Shown here in pieces: positions 1 to 10,236 of a stretch of 64,000 nt of DNA. The notes under the pieces were generated by a model, which saw only the letters and a program-made list of their open reading frames with translations, did no database searches and had not been told where the DNA came from. The position numbers and the translations under genes were made by a program. Every line of letters begins with the position of its first letter. Position 1 is the first letter of the stretch. The stretch is from Iris pallida (taxonomy: Eukaryota; Streptophyta; Magnoliopsida; Asparagales; Iridaceae): contig JANAVB010004058.1 in assembly GCA_029216955.1 (NCBI GenBank), forward strand, positions 38,501 through 102,500, read 5' to 3'.

Positions 1-380
1 GTCAGGACTGTACGAGCTGGGTGATGGCTGGGGTCACTCCTAGCTCTTAGCATTAATGGTCCTGAGTCATCATTTCAGAGCATGGGCTCCTCAAGGCTTC
101 TTGATATTGGAGCCTCTTGCGTCTTTGTAGGGATCACGAATCTTTTTAGCAGAGGAGGTTCAGAGTCACATTCCTCGTAGTACTGCCATCTGTCATGGAG
201 TGGCGCTTTAGCTTAACATGTAAGCATCCTTCTGACCGATGTCTGGCTCGTGCTTGGACTACGCGAACAACCTACATAAAAGACTATCATTCTTCAAGAA
301 AAGACTTAGCTGCTTCAACAATGGCCTTGCTTGCCCGATGTTCAGCTCTTGACGACCCTGGAGTTTGCTTGAGATGGCCG
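1..380. other. Flank left of element A; probable interrupted 3' part of element C
   Basis: No coding region can be supported here. The stretch ends where the 5' LTR of element A begins. The five bases before that LTR (GGCCG, 376-380) match four of five bases after the other LTR of A (GGACG, 29755-29759), so this DNA and the DNA from 29755 onward were probably contiguous before A inserted. Because 29755-30546 lies downstream of the pol gene of minus-strand element C, this would be the continuing 3' region of C. That assignment is inference; nothing within 1-380 itself identifies C. Confidence 0.4.
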
Positions 381-1422
381 TGTGGAGCCTAAAAATTAAA
401 GGACGCCACTCATTAAAGCCTTCAATCAACTTATAGCGCCAAACCAATCAAGTTGTACCGAATCATCAAGGTGCGCACCTTCATATTGCGCCATCACCAG
501 GTTATGCTGGAGTCAGGATGCGCAGAACAACACGTGGTGCACTTCCTCGAGAAGCTATAACGATGTCATCCTTACCTGACAACTGACAGCACGGAGATTA
601 AGAAAAAATCTCTTCGAATCCCGCGTAATGTGGCGCTCAAGAAGACTTTGCCAGCATGTAATTAATACTGACTGTTGGTTGGCATAAGTCACTGAATGGC
701 GCAGGAATTAATCAGCACAATACAGAAGACCTAGTCAAAAGGCGCTAGTCGTTAAGTTGCGCCTATGCGTAGCCTGACAAAGTGGCGCCACTTGATCAAC
801 TCTTAGTTTAAAACAGGGTGACGTGGCGCGCAAGCCATCAACTTCGCAGAGCGTGCCCACTACACTGCCAACGACCACGAGCATCTTAATCAAACGATGC
901 CATACGTCTACAGCAGTTAGTACAAACCGCTCGCACAGGTTGTTGCATTATGCCCTTGCACAACCTGATAAAGCACGTGCAAAGTATTCAAATGGTGTTC
1001 AAGACAAAAGTTACGTGGCGCGCAAGCCACTAACTTCGCAGATCATGCCCACTACACTGCCCACGACCACGCGTATCTCAATCAAACGATGCCATGCTTC
1101 CATAACAGTTAGTACAACCATTTGCGCAAGTGAACAAGAGGCGCACAATCTGAAGCGCACGCAATCCAGAATAACTACTAAACAGTTATTTCAAGAACTC
1201 TATAAATAGAGTTTTAAATCATTCTAAAATCATCAAGAGTGATCATAATCTCCTGCTAAAGTGCTGCTGCATTCTCCAGAGGCTCGTGTCTTCGATATCA
1301 CGTCATCCAAGGGATAAAGTGATCGTTTTCTGATCAGATTTCTATAGTTGTACTTCCCCAGAAATTAATTGTACTCCTATACTTTTTCTTAATTTGTAAT
1401 AAAACTTTTGTTCTTTGCAAAC
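381..1422 (+). repeat. 5' LTR of element A
   Basis: Begins TGTGGAGCC and ends GCAAACA, aligning over its whole length with 28714-29754. U3 is about 820 bp and is crowded with GCGC-centred words (GGCGC, TGCGCA, GCGCC). A TATA box stands at 1200-1209 and R-U5 is about 200 bp. The LTR end is followed by three A residues and then the primer-binding site. The boundary is set by comparison with the second LTR and with the same junction in elements B and C. Confidence 0.85.
1200..1209 (+). promoter_or_regulatory. TATA box of element A 5' LTR
   Basis: CTATAAATAG, centred in the palindrome-like stretch AACTCTATAAATAGAGTT. The same box is at the matching place in the 3' LTR (near 29533). It should drive the genomic RNA, with transcription starting about 30 bp downstream. 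Confidence 0.75.
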
Positions 1423-1425
1423 AAA

Positions 1426-1443
1426 ATGGCGACTTTGCTGGAG
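1426..1443 (+). promoter_or_regulatory. Primer-binding site of element A, overlapping the gag start codon
   Basis: TGGCGACTTTGCTGGAG begins at 1427, four bases from the LTR end. It is a close match to the sites in B (TGGCGACTCTGCTGGGGA) and C. This type is used by plant Tat/Ogre elements and has been linked to tRNA-Arg; that tRNA identity is from memory of the family. The A before TGG creates ATG GCG ACT, so the first gag codons are the primer-binding site itself. Confidence 0.75.
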
Positions 1444-3415
1444 ACGACTTTCTTCTCCGACGAGAAAGTGACAACTCAATGTGATACTGCGTCAATCGGC
1501 AAGACGTAGAAGACTCTGGTCGTTAAAGTCGACCAGACAGCCTACGAGACTATGATCAATGCTGGGGGTGCCAAGCGCACTTCTGCCGCTATTAAGAGCA
1601 AGACTCGCTCTGTTTGGACTTCTAAGTCCTCGACGGCGCAATCTCCTGCCTCTGCGCAACTTACGTCCATCACTAATTTGGCACAACCTAAAGGAAACAG
1701 CCTTTTGGCTAATCCCTCCACTTCTCCGATTCTGAAATCAGAGGAGACGCTGTCTCGACATACTGCTGTCTAGAACAAGGGAAAGCGCCCTTCAGTCCTC
1801 TCGTCCCTGGCGCAACCTGCGCCTGTTCCTACTTCTGTGCAACTTGCACCCATCAATGTTTCGACGCAACCTAAGGAAAATAGCCTTTTGGCTAATCCCT
1901 CTACTTCTATGACCCTGAAATCAAATAAGACTCTGTCTCGACATACTGCTGTCTAAAACAAAGGAAAGCGCCCTTTGGCCTTTTCTTCTTCAGCATAATT
2001 TATGCGTGTTCCTGCTTCGACGCAACTTGTGCAGGTTTATGCCTTAGCGCAACCTGCACGAACTTGTGCATTAGTGCAATGTAAAGAGAAGCACTCTCTG
2101 CCACCAAATCAGAAGTTTAGTGAGAAATCACTAAATCAAGGAAAAGGTTCTTTAACTTTTCCTCATGTTGCTCGAGTCGTTGACTGGATGGAAAGCACTG
2201 CTCTCCTTAATAGAGAGAACCATATCTCTATCGGGAAGATGAGTTCCATTCAGAACAAACCTTCCATGCAAAAGGGCATTATGCCAAATCCAAAGAGATC
2301 AGGGCAGGATCTACCAACCTTATGTATGTCAAGATTCCGATGAGGCAAACTACTAGTATCTCAAGTAGATACACAAGCAGCTCCCATGTCAGACTTGCGC
2401 ACCTATATCAACAGGTGCCAATTAGGCTCAACCTCGGGAAATCACAAGATTCATCAAGTGCAACCCGCACCATTTGCTAACTTACACCAGAGGAAGAATG
2501 CTGAGGTGAAAGATCCTGTGACTAATGCTAACCAGCTTAGCACGTCCTTGTACACTCAAGGTACAGGACATCTCAGAAACAAAAACCATGTCCCAAATAT
2601 CATCAAGGACTACGTTCCTGTAACTTCTTCCCGTCCTGTTAGTGACCCCCGTGATCTCTTAACACAGAAGCAAAAGGTTGAAAATCTATCCCGTCCAGCG
2701 GTGGTCCATCAACAAGAACGTCATTGCAACCACCATCACGAAGTTGTTATTAAATGTTGCTGTCAATCAGCCAAGCGGTCCGTCTTTAACCGTTTGAATT
2801 ATGTTCAGACTCCTGAACCAATCTTAGTGGACGAGGATGAACTACTCTACGCTTCTGTCAATATGGCGTCTCGAAGCACTAGGGGTAGAAAACGTCCAAG
2901 ACGTAATGCGTCCCGTAATCCTAGCCAGCAATACTTAGATCAGATTCATGAATCCGGTGAAGGAGTATACCAATATACTCGATCAAAAAGTCGAGATACA
3001 ATCGATCAAAGGAATCTTCTTGATTCAAACCAAGATTCCATCAGTCAAAAAGATATTCCTATCACTTATTCTGGGGATAGTTCTTTATGTGACTTTGACG
3101 CTGACAGTGAAAGTTATGAAAGGACCATTCTTTCCACTAGTTCGTCTTCAAAGGCTAGAGAAGTGACTGCTTATGCCGTCACAGAAGATCAAGATACCTC
3201 CACTTCTTCCAGTCAAGAGCAGAGAATTGCTGCTTTGGAGGCTAGTTTGAATAACATGGCTGAGATAATGGCAGGCATGCACACTTGATTATGGCACAAC
3301 GTACAGTTCCACCAGTCGCGAATCTGTTTCCGTCTCAAGAACCTATGACGACATCACTTTCCACCAGTATTGATCTGGGGGTACAATCTCTTATACTGTT
3401 TCCATTCCTATACAG

Positions 3416-3420
3416 GCTAT
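3416..3420. repeat. Target-site duplication of element B, left copy
   Basis: GCTAT directly before the left LTR of B; an identical GCTAT follows the right LTR at 20590-20594. Five-bp duplications are standard for LTR retrotransposon integrase. The match fixes B as a single insertion into gag of A. Confidence 0.9.
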
Positions 3421-4566
3421 TGTTTTTCATAAATAAATTCACTTTATTTATTTTGTATCTGAGAAAATTACAACTGTAGGAATCTAATCTAGAAGACGAT
3501 TACTTTATCCCTTGGACGATGCGATGAAGAAAACTCAAACTTCGAAGAACTTGGACAGCAACAGGGCAATCTCTCTGTTCTCTCTGAGAATGACTGTAGT
3601 GTCTAATAAAGATGAAGAAACTCTCTTTTATAGAGTTCTGGATAACTGTTCTGAAGTATACGCTCAGTCAGTTACTTGACGTGTGCATAACTGTAGGGAC
3701 GCGTGGCGAATTCTGATGGAGACACGTTGGAGTGCGGTTGAAAGTAGTGGAATATATCTAGGAGAGATTGATGGCATGAATGCCATGTTGCATAACTTCT
3801 GAACAAGTGGGTAACTGAGTACAGGACACGTGAGAACGTGTGTTGACTATACGTTGAAAATCATCCTGGATGCATTTGCTATGATACGCTGTCTTTGAAG
3901 AAGAGCCATACGCTAGCTTTTGAAGGCACATGTCTTGCATACACTGACTTGGATCATATAAAGCTGATACGCTCACTTGATTAGGAAGGAGTCGTATGGA
4001 GTCCATACGCTCACTTGGTTGGCAAGGAGTCGTATGGAGTCCATACGCTCACTTGGTTGGCAAGGAGTCGTATGGAGTCCATACGCTCACTTGGTTGGAC
4101 AAGGAGTCGTATGGAGTCCATACGCTCACTTGGCAAGGAGCCGTATGCATTGAGGGAGTAGACACGTGGCTGTCTTCAATCTTCTCAAATACGCCATATC
4201 TTCAAATACTGACAAATATCTCTCGAGCGTCGTGCTGCAGATATGATGGCTGACAGACTGTCAAAAATGACAGTAATGATGGCTCTTTATTTATGATGGC
4301 TGCTGAGCTGTCCTCGTAAGAGACAAAATCAATTCTCGAAAACCTATACGATGGCTAATCTTCATAGGGCAGTTGTCTTTGCACGAAAGACGAAGTGTCA
4401 GATTTATCCTTCATTAAATACATGCTGTACTATCATCTCAGAAAATAATAAAATATTCAGTGAGCGCACAGCCTTTAGATGAGCGTATGGCCTTGGCTGA
4501 GCGTATGGCCTTGAAATGACTTTGGCTGAGTCTTATGTCAGCGTGTCATAATTTTCACACCCTACA
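3421..4566 (-). repeat. 3' LTR of element B (1146 bp)
   Basis: Aligns with 19392-20589 throughout. The left edge is TGTTTTTCATAAAT and the right edge CACACCCTACA. The TATA box on the element strand is at about 3623-3633. U3 contains a four-copy 38-bp array and further AGCGTATGG words. It is 52 bp shorter than the other LTR because it has fewer copies of the AGCGTATGG word close to the right edge (about 4460-4535). Confidence 0.92.
3968..4150 (-). repeat. 38-bp tandem array in U3 of element B 3' LTR
   Basis: Four copies start at about 3993, 4031, 4069 and 4108. Each contains CGTATGGAGTCCATACG, an inverted repeat with 7-bp arms and a 3-bp centre, followed by CTCACTTGG. Partial units flank the array. 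The CATACGCT word created at each unit recurs in gag and in the antisense-gene intron of the same element. Confidence 0.9.
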
Positions 4567-4580
4567 AGACCCCCTTCAAA
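4567..4580 (-). promoter_or_regulatory. Polypurine tract of element B
   Basis: On the element strand the bases next to the 3' LTR read TTTGAAGGGGGTCT, the plus-strand primer for reverse transcription. Element A has the identical TTTGAAGGGGGTCT before its 3' LTR. Confidence 0.85.
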
Positions 4581-4581
4581 G

Positions 4582-4614
4582 TTTTCGAACTTTATGAATT
4601 TCAAAAGTTCGAAA
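4582..4614. other. Inverted repeat beside the polypurine tract of element B
   Basis: Arms TTTTCGAACTTT (4582-4593) and AAAGTTCGAAA (4604-4614) are separated by about 10 bases and could form a hairpin in the RNA directly upstream of the polypurine tract. A different sequence with the same layout is found in element A at 28665-28696. Confidence 0.7.
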
Positions 4615-4743
4615 TTACTTTGAACTTAAAGTGGGAATAAGTCCTGACACGCTGGCATGAGTTTGTTATCTTCCTCAATATCAGTACAAATCTTTAGGGA
4701 TTCTGTTTAAAGAACAGCCGCCGTTTGAACTTCTTTTTTTTTT

Positions 4744-4752
4744 CTATAAATA
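4744..4752 (+). promoter_or_regulatory. TATA box of the antisense gene of element B
   Basis: CTATAAATA stands 112 bp before the first ATG of the plus-strand gene, after a T-rich run. This places a plant-type RNA polymerase II promoter inside the element, reading opposite to gag-pol. Start of transcription is inferred at about 4780. Confidence 0.65.
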
Positions 4753-4994
4753 GGTCTTCCAAAACCTAATTTATTTTTTTACTTTTGCATTCGTCTTCGA
4801 GAGATAAAAAGAAACTCAAGACTCAACTTCTTCTTCTTCGACTCAAGCTTTATCAATGGCGCCCATGGTTGATGCTGCTGCGAAGGGAAAGGGAAAGGCT
4901 CCTGCTGTGTCATCTCAGCCCGCCGCCGCCGCTGCTAAGAAGACTATCAATAAGCACGTTCGACGAAGTGAACGCCCATTGAAGCCCCTCTATG

Positions 4995-5616
4995 GTGAGG
5001 ATGAAGATGATGAACAATAACTATCCCCTATTTAGGGCTCTGGTTAGAACAAAATCATAAAACGTATCCCCTTTTTAGGGTCAAATACGTCAAAAAATAC
5101 GCTTCCCACTTTAGGGTTTAGCCGTATCCCATATTTTTTGTTTATACGAAAAATATGTTTGGAGCGTATTCTGTATGATACGCGTATTTTTGATAGAAAT
5201 GTCAAAATACGCTGTCTTGAAAGAATATGCTATGGCGAGTTGTCTAACTGAGATACGCTAACTCCTGTGTTAGTGTATGTTTTTGATGATCATCTTGTCA
5301 ACCATACGCTGATACGCTCAAACTGAACATAAACTGAACTTTTAAAATCATTCACTTAAGATAGACTGAGCGTAAAAAGTGATCTCTGAATCTGTCATAC
5401 GCTTAGGATAAACTGAGCGTATATGGATCTTCGAGTCTGCCATACGCTAAGGATATACTGAGCGTGTATTGAACTTTGAGTCTGCCATACGCTTAAGGAA
5501 AACTGAGCGTATGTTGAACTTTGTGTCTGCCATACGCTTAAGGAAAACTGAGCGTATGTTGAACTTTGCCATCTCTTTGTGTTGAAGATTTCTAACTTCT
5601 TATTCTTCTTTTGCAG
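4995..5616 (+). other. Intron 1 of the antisense gene of element B
   Basis: Begins GTGAGG, ends TTTTGCAG after a T-rich tract, and removal keeps the frame (phase 1). The intron carries a dense series of ATACGCT/AGCGTAT words, including the 45-bp array at 5366-5570. Without splicing the leader would stop at about 5020. Confidence 0.6.
5366..5570. repeat. 45-bp tandem array with inverted CATACGCT / AGCGTATG pairs
   Basis: CATACGCT occurs at 5396, 5441, 5486 and 5531, and AGCGTA-type partners at 5369, 5416, 5461, 5506 and 5551. In the two best units the pair is CATACGCT, 12 bp, AGCGTATG. Looser single copies lie upstream (5097, 5177-5188, 5205, 5252, 5303, 5312). Confidence 0.9.
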
Positions 5617-8600
5617 TAGATATTCTGGCTCAGGAGGCAGAATTTGAAGGATGTGTAGGAAATAACTATAACAGTGACCTATTACATGTTTATTTTCCCC
5701 AATTCGATGGACCTTCTATAAGGATAGCTCTTTTGACAAATCAGGAAAATGACACCTTGCTGAACTTGATGAGTGGACTGCCTTTACAGAGTGTGGATGG
5801 TGTTACCCACTCGAAGCCAGCATTTCTTTTCGGAGATGCCATTGACATAAACTCTCAGCCTGCTCTGGATAAATATCATACTGTTATTATAGGAATGGTG
5901 ATGTGAATCAGCCAATGTATTTGACTGGTTTATCAAAAAGCATCAACATAGCTCGCTTATTTCATGCGAGTTGTCAAAGACAAATGAAGTGGGATATCAC
6001 TCCATCCCGTCAAGCAAAAGCTGGGTGGATAGGATATCGTCAAGGAAGATTCCGCAGTGGTACTGAACCACATGTCACAGCTTTGCGAGGACTGCTACCT
6101 GCCACCATCCCTCCTGAGGATTCGGCACTTCTGAAGCCAGTCAGAGTCCCAATTTTTGCAAACAAATTTGCTCAACTGGAAAATGCCATCTACCCAAAAC
6201 AGTCTATGAGACTTACTGGTCTGGTGAACCCAAAAAATACTATATGGACTGCTCTTGTGAGATGGATTCTGAAGGACTTTGGTGAACAGTTAAAGGTGAT
6301 AGGCCTATATGATGCCATTAAGTGCACTGCTTATGGTTTTAGGCCAAACCCGAATTTGTTCTTGGTGTTAGCGGAGAGGTATAACTACCGTACCGGTACC
6401 TTCATGACTCCAAGAGGCGAGATGGGATTCGCCCTTCATGAAATGGCATATATTTCTCAGCTGCCAATAGCAGATTTACCATATGAAGAGTATATCCCTT
6501 TCGTTGATGAAATGAATAAAATCTCCGAAGCCAACCCAATGGTTCTTCATGTCTTTGAAGAATTGATGTGCCATTACAGTATTTGTAAGGCTTTTTATAA
6601 AGGACAAGGTGGGAAAGGAGATTCCAACTGTTATTCTTCTAAATGGATGGCCTATTTATTTCAAGGCCGTACTGATGAAGTTCAGAAGAAGAAGAAGACT
6701 GAGCAATATGTCGGTGAATTTAAACCTCTGAATCAAGCTGAGATTGACAAGCTCATCCGGAACACCACTCATGATGACATCGTCATTGAGGAAGACGAAG
6801 GCACCTATAAAGCCGGTGATAGGTTTGAGACCTATATTAAGCAGGGTAGCCGAGAATTATCTGCTGAAGGTCATCTGGCCGGATTTATATCTCTAGCTAA
6901 GAAAATTTGTAGTACCTGGCACCTGTTCAGCAGACAGGATGCACAGAGGAGTTGTCTTCGCAGCAGTCCGTCTGACTTTCGGGTATAAGATGGATTTGCT
7001 GACAGCAATGACATGCCGTCTGAATGCTGGATTAAGGGCATATACAGACAGAATGTTCGAATTGGCAAGAAAGAGCCTTACATCCTTTCCTCGGGTAGAA
7101 ATTCCCTTTACATATTTATTTGGGTGGCTGCTTCTGCATTTCGAATCTCTCATGAATGCTGGGATGGCTAGACCAGATGACACCTTTCTGGAAAGATATA
7201 GTCACACACCAAAGTGGAAATATGACACTTTGACAGATTGCAGAACTATATTAAACAGGGGAGAACTATGGAGCTTCACTTGTGTTCCTCCACCTGTTGG
7301 TTATGAAACCATGCCTGGGAGGTTGATTGATGGCATTGGTGGCAATGAATTGGATGAGATTCAACATGAATGGCTAAAGAGGATCAGGCCATCTCATTTA
7401 ATTTGCCGCCGTGACAACATCACCTATCTGGAGCCATATCTTTCGAGTAGATTTGTTCGGCAATTTGGTTATGATCAGTTGTATGTGGGCAATACAACGA
7501 CATGTTTTGGTTATCAAGGCGGGTTGATTGATGGTGCCAGAGCTTGGATATATTACATTACTAAAGGTACAGGGGCTACCTTTTCCATGCCAGATCCGGT
7601 CACCTATCAGAGAGGAGCTAGAATGTTGGCATCTTATGCCAAATTCTATGTATCAGCTAATACCTTTGATGAAAAATTCAGCATCTTAGGTAGAAGCTTT
7701 ATTCATATTGAAAAGAAATCAACCAAATCAGCCCTGCCTAGAGATTGTCATGACCAAGAAGATCCTCTGGCTACTGATGAAGTTGATAATGAAGTTTTAG
7801 AAACTTTCTTCTCTGATGACCTTCATCAACCATTACATGTACCCATCGGGAGTGCTGAAGAAAGTATATCTGCCGATAATACCCCGAAGAGGAAATGGGG
7901 CAAAGGTGTTGCTGGGCCTGCCCTAAAAAGAGTCACTCGAGCAGAGACTCGAAATTGTGGAGGAATTACCATTCCAGGGACTTCTCCTGCTTCCAATCGA
8001 GTCAGAGATGCTGATGAAGCAGGTAGTGATTCAAAAGACAATTATCCTACTGTTCCATTCACAAAAAGAATAGGAAGGAAAGTGATAGTTTCAAAAACTA
8101 AATTCGTAATTTGTCTCGATGCAGAGAGTCCCACCGATCGTGCTGTGCGATTGGCTTCAGAAAAACAAGCTGCCTTTGATTTTTCTGTAAAGACAGAACC
8201 TGTTGAAAAAGATATTCCTGAACCTACTGGGTCATCCATGCCTTCTGATATAGGATCGATTCCGCCAATGGCCGATGATGCACAGGTGATTAGTCAACCT
8301 ACGGTAGAGGCCGAGCATCAGACTAAAACAGCTAATGACTTACTGATTTCGGGAGAATCAGTAAAGGAAGCCAATACTCTCAGACCAATTGCTGAAATTT
8401 CGGAGGGCAACAAGAGTGACGACGAACAGGTTGACTATGAACCTTCGTCTCATTCTTTTGAAGAAGAAGACATGGAGATAGATGATGAATCACCATCTAA
8501 AATTCTAATTGATGTACTGAAGACCATTGGTCAACACTCAGGGTTGACACCAGAGCCGGAGAGGCATATAGAAATTCAAGTTCCGAGTACTTCTGGGGTG

Positions 8601-8697
8601 GGCAGCAGTGAAATAAATCCCGTGTCAGAAAGCACTCTGAACAGACTACGAGCCGGGCTGAATGACGCAAAGGAAACTGAATATAAACCAGCTCCAG

Positions 8698-8779
8698 GTA
8701 ATATTTTATTCAGCAAAGTTTCGTCTTTTCCTTGCTTTATTGTCCTTTAGTTTTGATCATGCTTCTTTGATTCCAACAG
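8698..8779 (+). other. Intron 2 of the antisense gene of element B
   Basis: An 82-bp gap with GTAATA donor and TTGATTCCAACAG acceptor. Splicing joins the frame ending ...YKPAPG to VGTAPAMSSTQAP, both proline/serine-rich. Unspliced, the upstream frame stops at 8750. Confidence 0.55.
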
Positions 8780-9675
8780 CTGTAGGAACTGCACCGGCTA
8801 TGAGTTCTACTCAAGCCCCACTTGTCCAAACTGATGTGGGTGAGGGGAGTTCACATTTGCCGAGTTCTCCAAAAGTACTCACTTCAGCTCCCAGAATAGA
8901 GGCTCCTCCTGCTCCTTCTTCTACTGTTGCAGCGACTCCCGATTTTGACACAGAGATAGCAAAGATCATGGAGATGTATTCAGATATTATTTATTCATAT
9001 CTGGATACATTCTCGAGATGACTTATGAAGGATGAGACTATGCCCTTTTCGAGTCTTCGAGAGGCGACTAGTTTTTTACTTTCAGCTTTGAGACAGGCCG
9101 GTTATGAGACCCAATGTGTCTTTATTGAACATCTCCTGAATAATTTAGAAGCAAATATCCATAAATACTGGAAGATTAAAAAGGAGGATATTAAGTCTCT
9201 GACTGCAGCTGAGATTACTCAATTGGAGAATGAAGCTCAAGCTCAGCACATTGCTCTGACAGAATTCCTCGCTCAGTCTTCTAAAGAGTTAATGGCGAAA
9301 GACGAAGAAATAATAAGTACTCGTCAGAATATGGAGCGCCTAGAGAAAGATGAAGCGTCAAAAGCTGAAGAGCTTAGAAAGTTGAGGGAAGAGCTAGCTC
9401 GTCTTCAGGAGCAAATTGCCTCCGTGGAAAAAGAACAATCAGAGATTGCTACTGATCATAAATCTGAAGCTGAACGCTGTCAATTTTTACAGCAAGAGCG
9501 AGAATTGATGCAAACCAATCAGATTGAAGAGACCAATCGCCGTAGCTCTATTATTGTGGAATATGACCAACGGATGATTGGAGCTGAAACAGCAGAGCGA
9601 ATCAAGAAAGCTCATGACGAAAAGATGAATAATGTAATCATTCGTATTCAGGAGATAATTACTCCTCCTAAATAG

Positions 9676-10236
9676 ATCTTTTACATTTATCATGTATTGA
9701 AGTTTTGGTACCCATTTGTAACCAATGTTTTGATTTTGATTGAAATGAATATTTTGACTTGATTTCAATTCTGTGGATGATATTTTTGTAGAAAACATGT
9801 TCAGAGGTAAATAATACATGACATATTTCAATAAAATAGAATATACAAATAAACTTTATAACTCTATCATGATATTAAACCAAAAATAATTTTAGTTTAA
9901 TACTGATTAGAGAAAACAGAATTCAGATATAAAGATATCTTTGGATTCTATTTTCCATGATCTTTGGACTCGGAAATCAAAAGACGAGATATCATTTTTA
10001 TAGAATAGAAAATATGATACATACTGAGATAGAAAATTCAGAGGTAATATGGACATGATTTTCTATACAAGATCTTTATTAAATCCACTGGGGATCTAAT
10101 AAGACAAAATATCAAATTCTCTGGGAAAATGATACATGGTAGAATATCAGTTTCCTCTGGGGATAACGATATCGAGATAACTTTTGTAGAGAAGAATTAA
10201 CTTTGATTTTATATTTGCTGGGAAATGATGAAAATA
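9676..10236. other. Convergent intergenic space of element B
   Basis: About 560 AT-rich bases separate the 3' ends of the antisense gene and of pol. It contains AATAAA near 9830 and a copy of a word shared by all three Tat elements (10038-10058). No coding region is supported here. Confidence 0.6.
10038..10058 (-). other. Conserved post-pol word, copy in element B
   Basis: On the element strand it reads CATGTCCATATTACCTCTG. The same word is found once in A (26528-26548) and four times in C (30232-30434), each time within about 900 bp downstream of pol. Its function is unknown. Confidence 0.7.

Larger units (their letters stand above)
1426..3420 (+). pseudogene. gag: gag of element A, N-terminal part (broken, interrupted by element B)
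   Basis: One reading frame runs from ATG at 1426 to a stop at 3286, broken by in-frame stops at about 1507, 1771, 1954, 1999 and 2341. It then shifts frame near 3285 and is cut at 3420 by the insertion of B. The first 45 residues match B and C (MATLL..., then a conserved V-x-DQ-x-AYE block). The next 200 or so are low-complexity, with repeated AQP/AQL words coded by GCGCAACCT-type DNA. A cysteine run (KCCCQ, about 2750) followed by DEDELLYASVNMASR is shared with B. The end is a short coiled-coil-like segment (EQRIAALEASLNNMAEIM) also shared with B. The capsid-like core and zinc knuckle lie beyond B at 20.6-21.7 kb. It is non-functional as read. Confidence 0.8.
4856..9675 (+). pseudogene. Antisense gene of element B with plant-mobile-domain-like region and coiled-coil tail (damaged)
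   Basis: The gene lies between pol and the 3' LTR and reads opposite to them. Exon 1 (4856-4994) codes for a short basic, alanine-rich leader, MAPMVDAAAKGKGKAP.... A GTGAGG donor at 4995 and a TTCTTCTTTTGCAG acceptor ending at 5616 join in frame to DILAQEAEFEG. The body (5617-8697) changes frame near 5890 and near 6920. Its central part (about 6230-6510) contains TFMTPRGEMGF..LHEMAYISQLPI, resembling the GEM/LP core of the plant mobile domain (PF10536). A nuclear-style acidic linker follows. A second intron (8698-8779) restores frame into exon 3, which holds a stop at 9019-9021 and then a long Glu/Lys coiled coil (about 9230-9500) ending at 9675. Antisense genes at this position are known in Tat elements, and plant-mobile-domain proteins such as Arabidopsis MAIN and MAIL1 act in transposon silencing and gene expression. 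The domain call is by eye. A related transposase-like family is the alternative. Confidence 0.6.

Noticed and set aside
1552..1773. Separate small gene in element A
   Set aside because: It is in frame with the MATLL start and with later gag segments; it is a piece of gag between in-frame stops.
3968..4150. Regular 38-bp repeats resembling a CRISPR array
   Set aside because: Units abut without unique spacers, the array is duplicated in both LTRs of a plant retrotransposon, and no cas genes exist.
8662..9021. Independent 119-residue gene
   Set aside because: Better explained as exon 3 of the antisense gene, because a clear intron (8698-8779) joins it in frame to the preceding segment.
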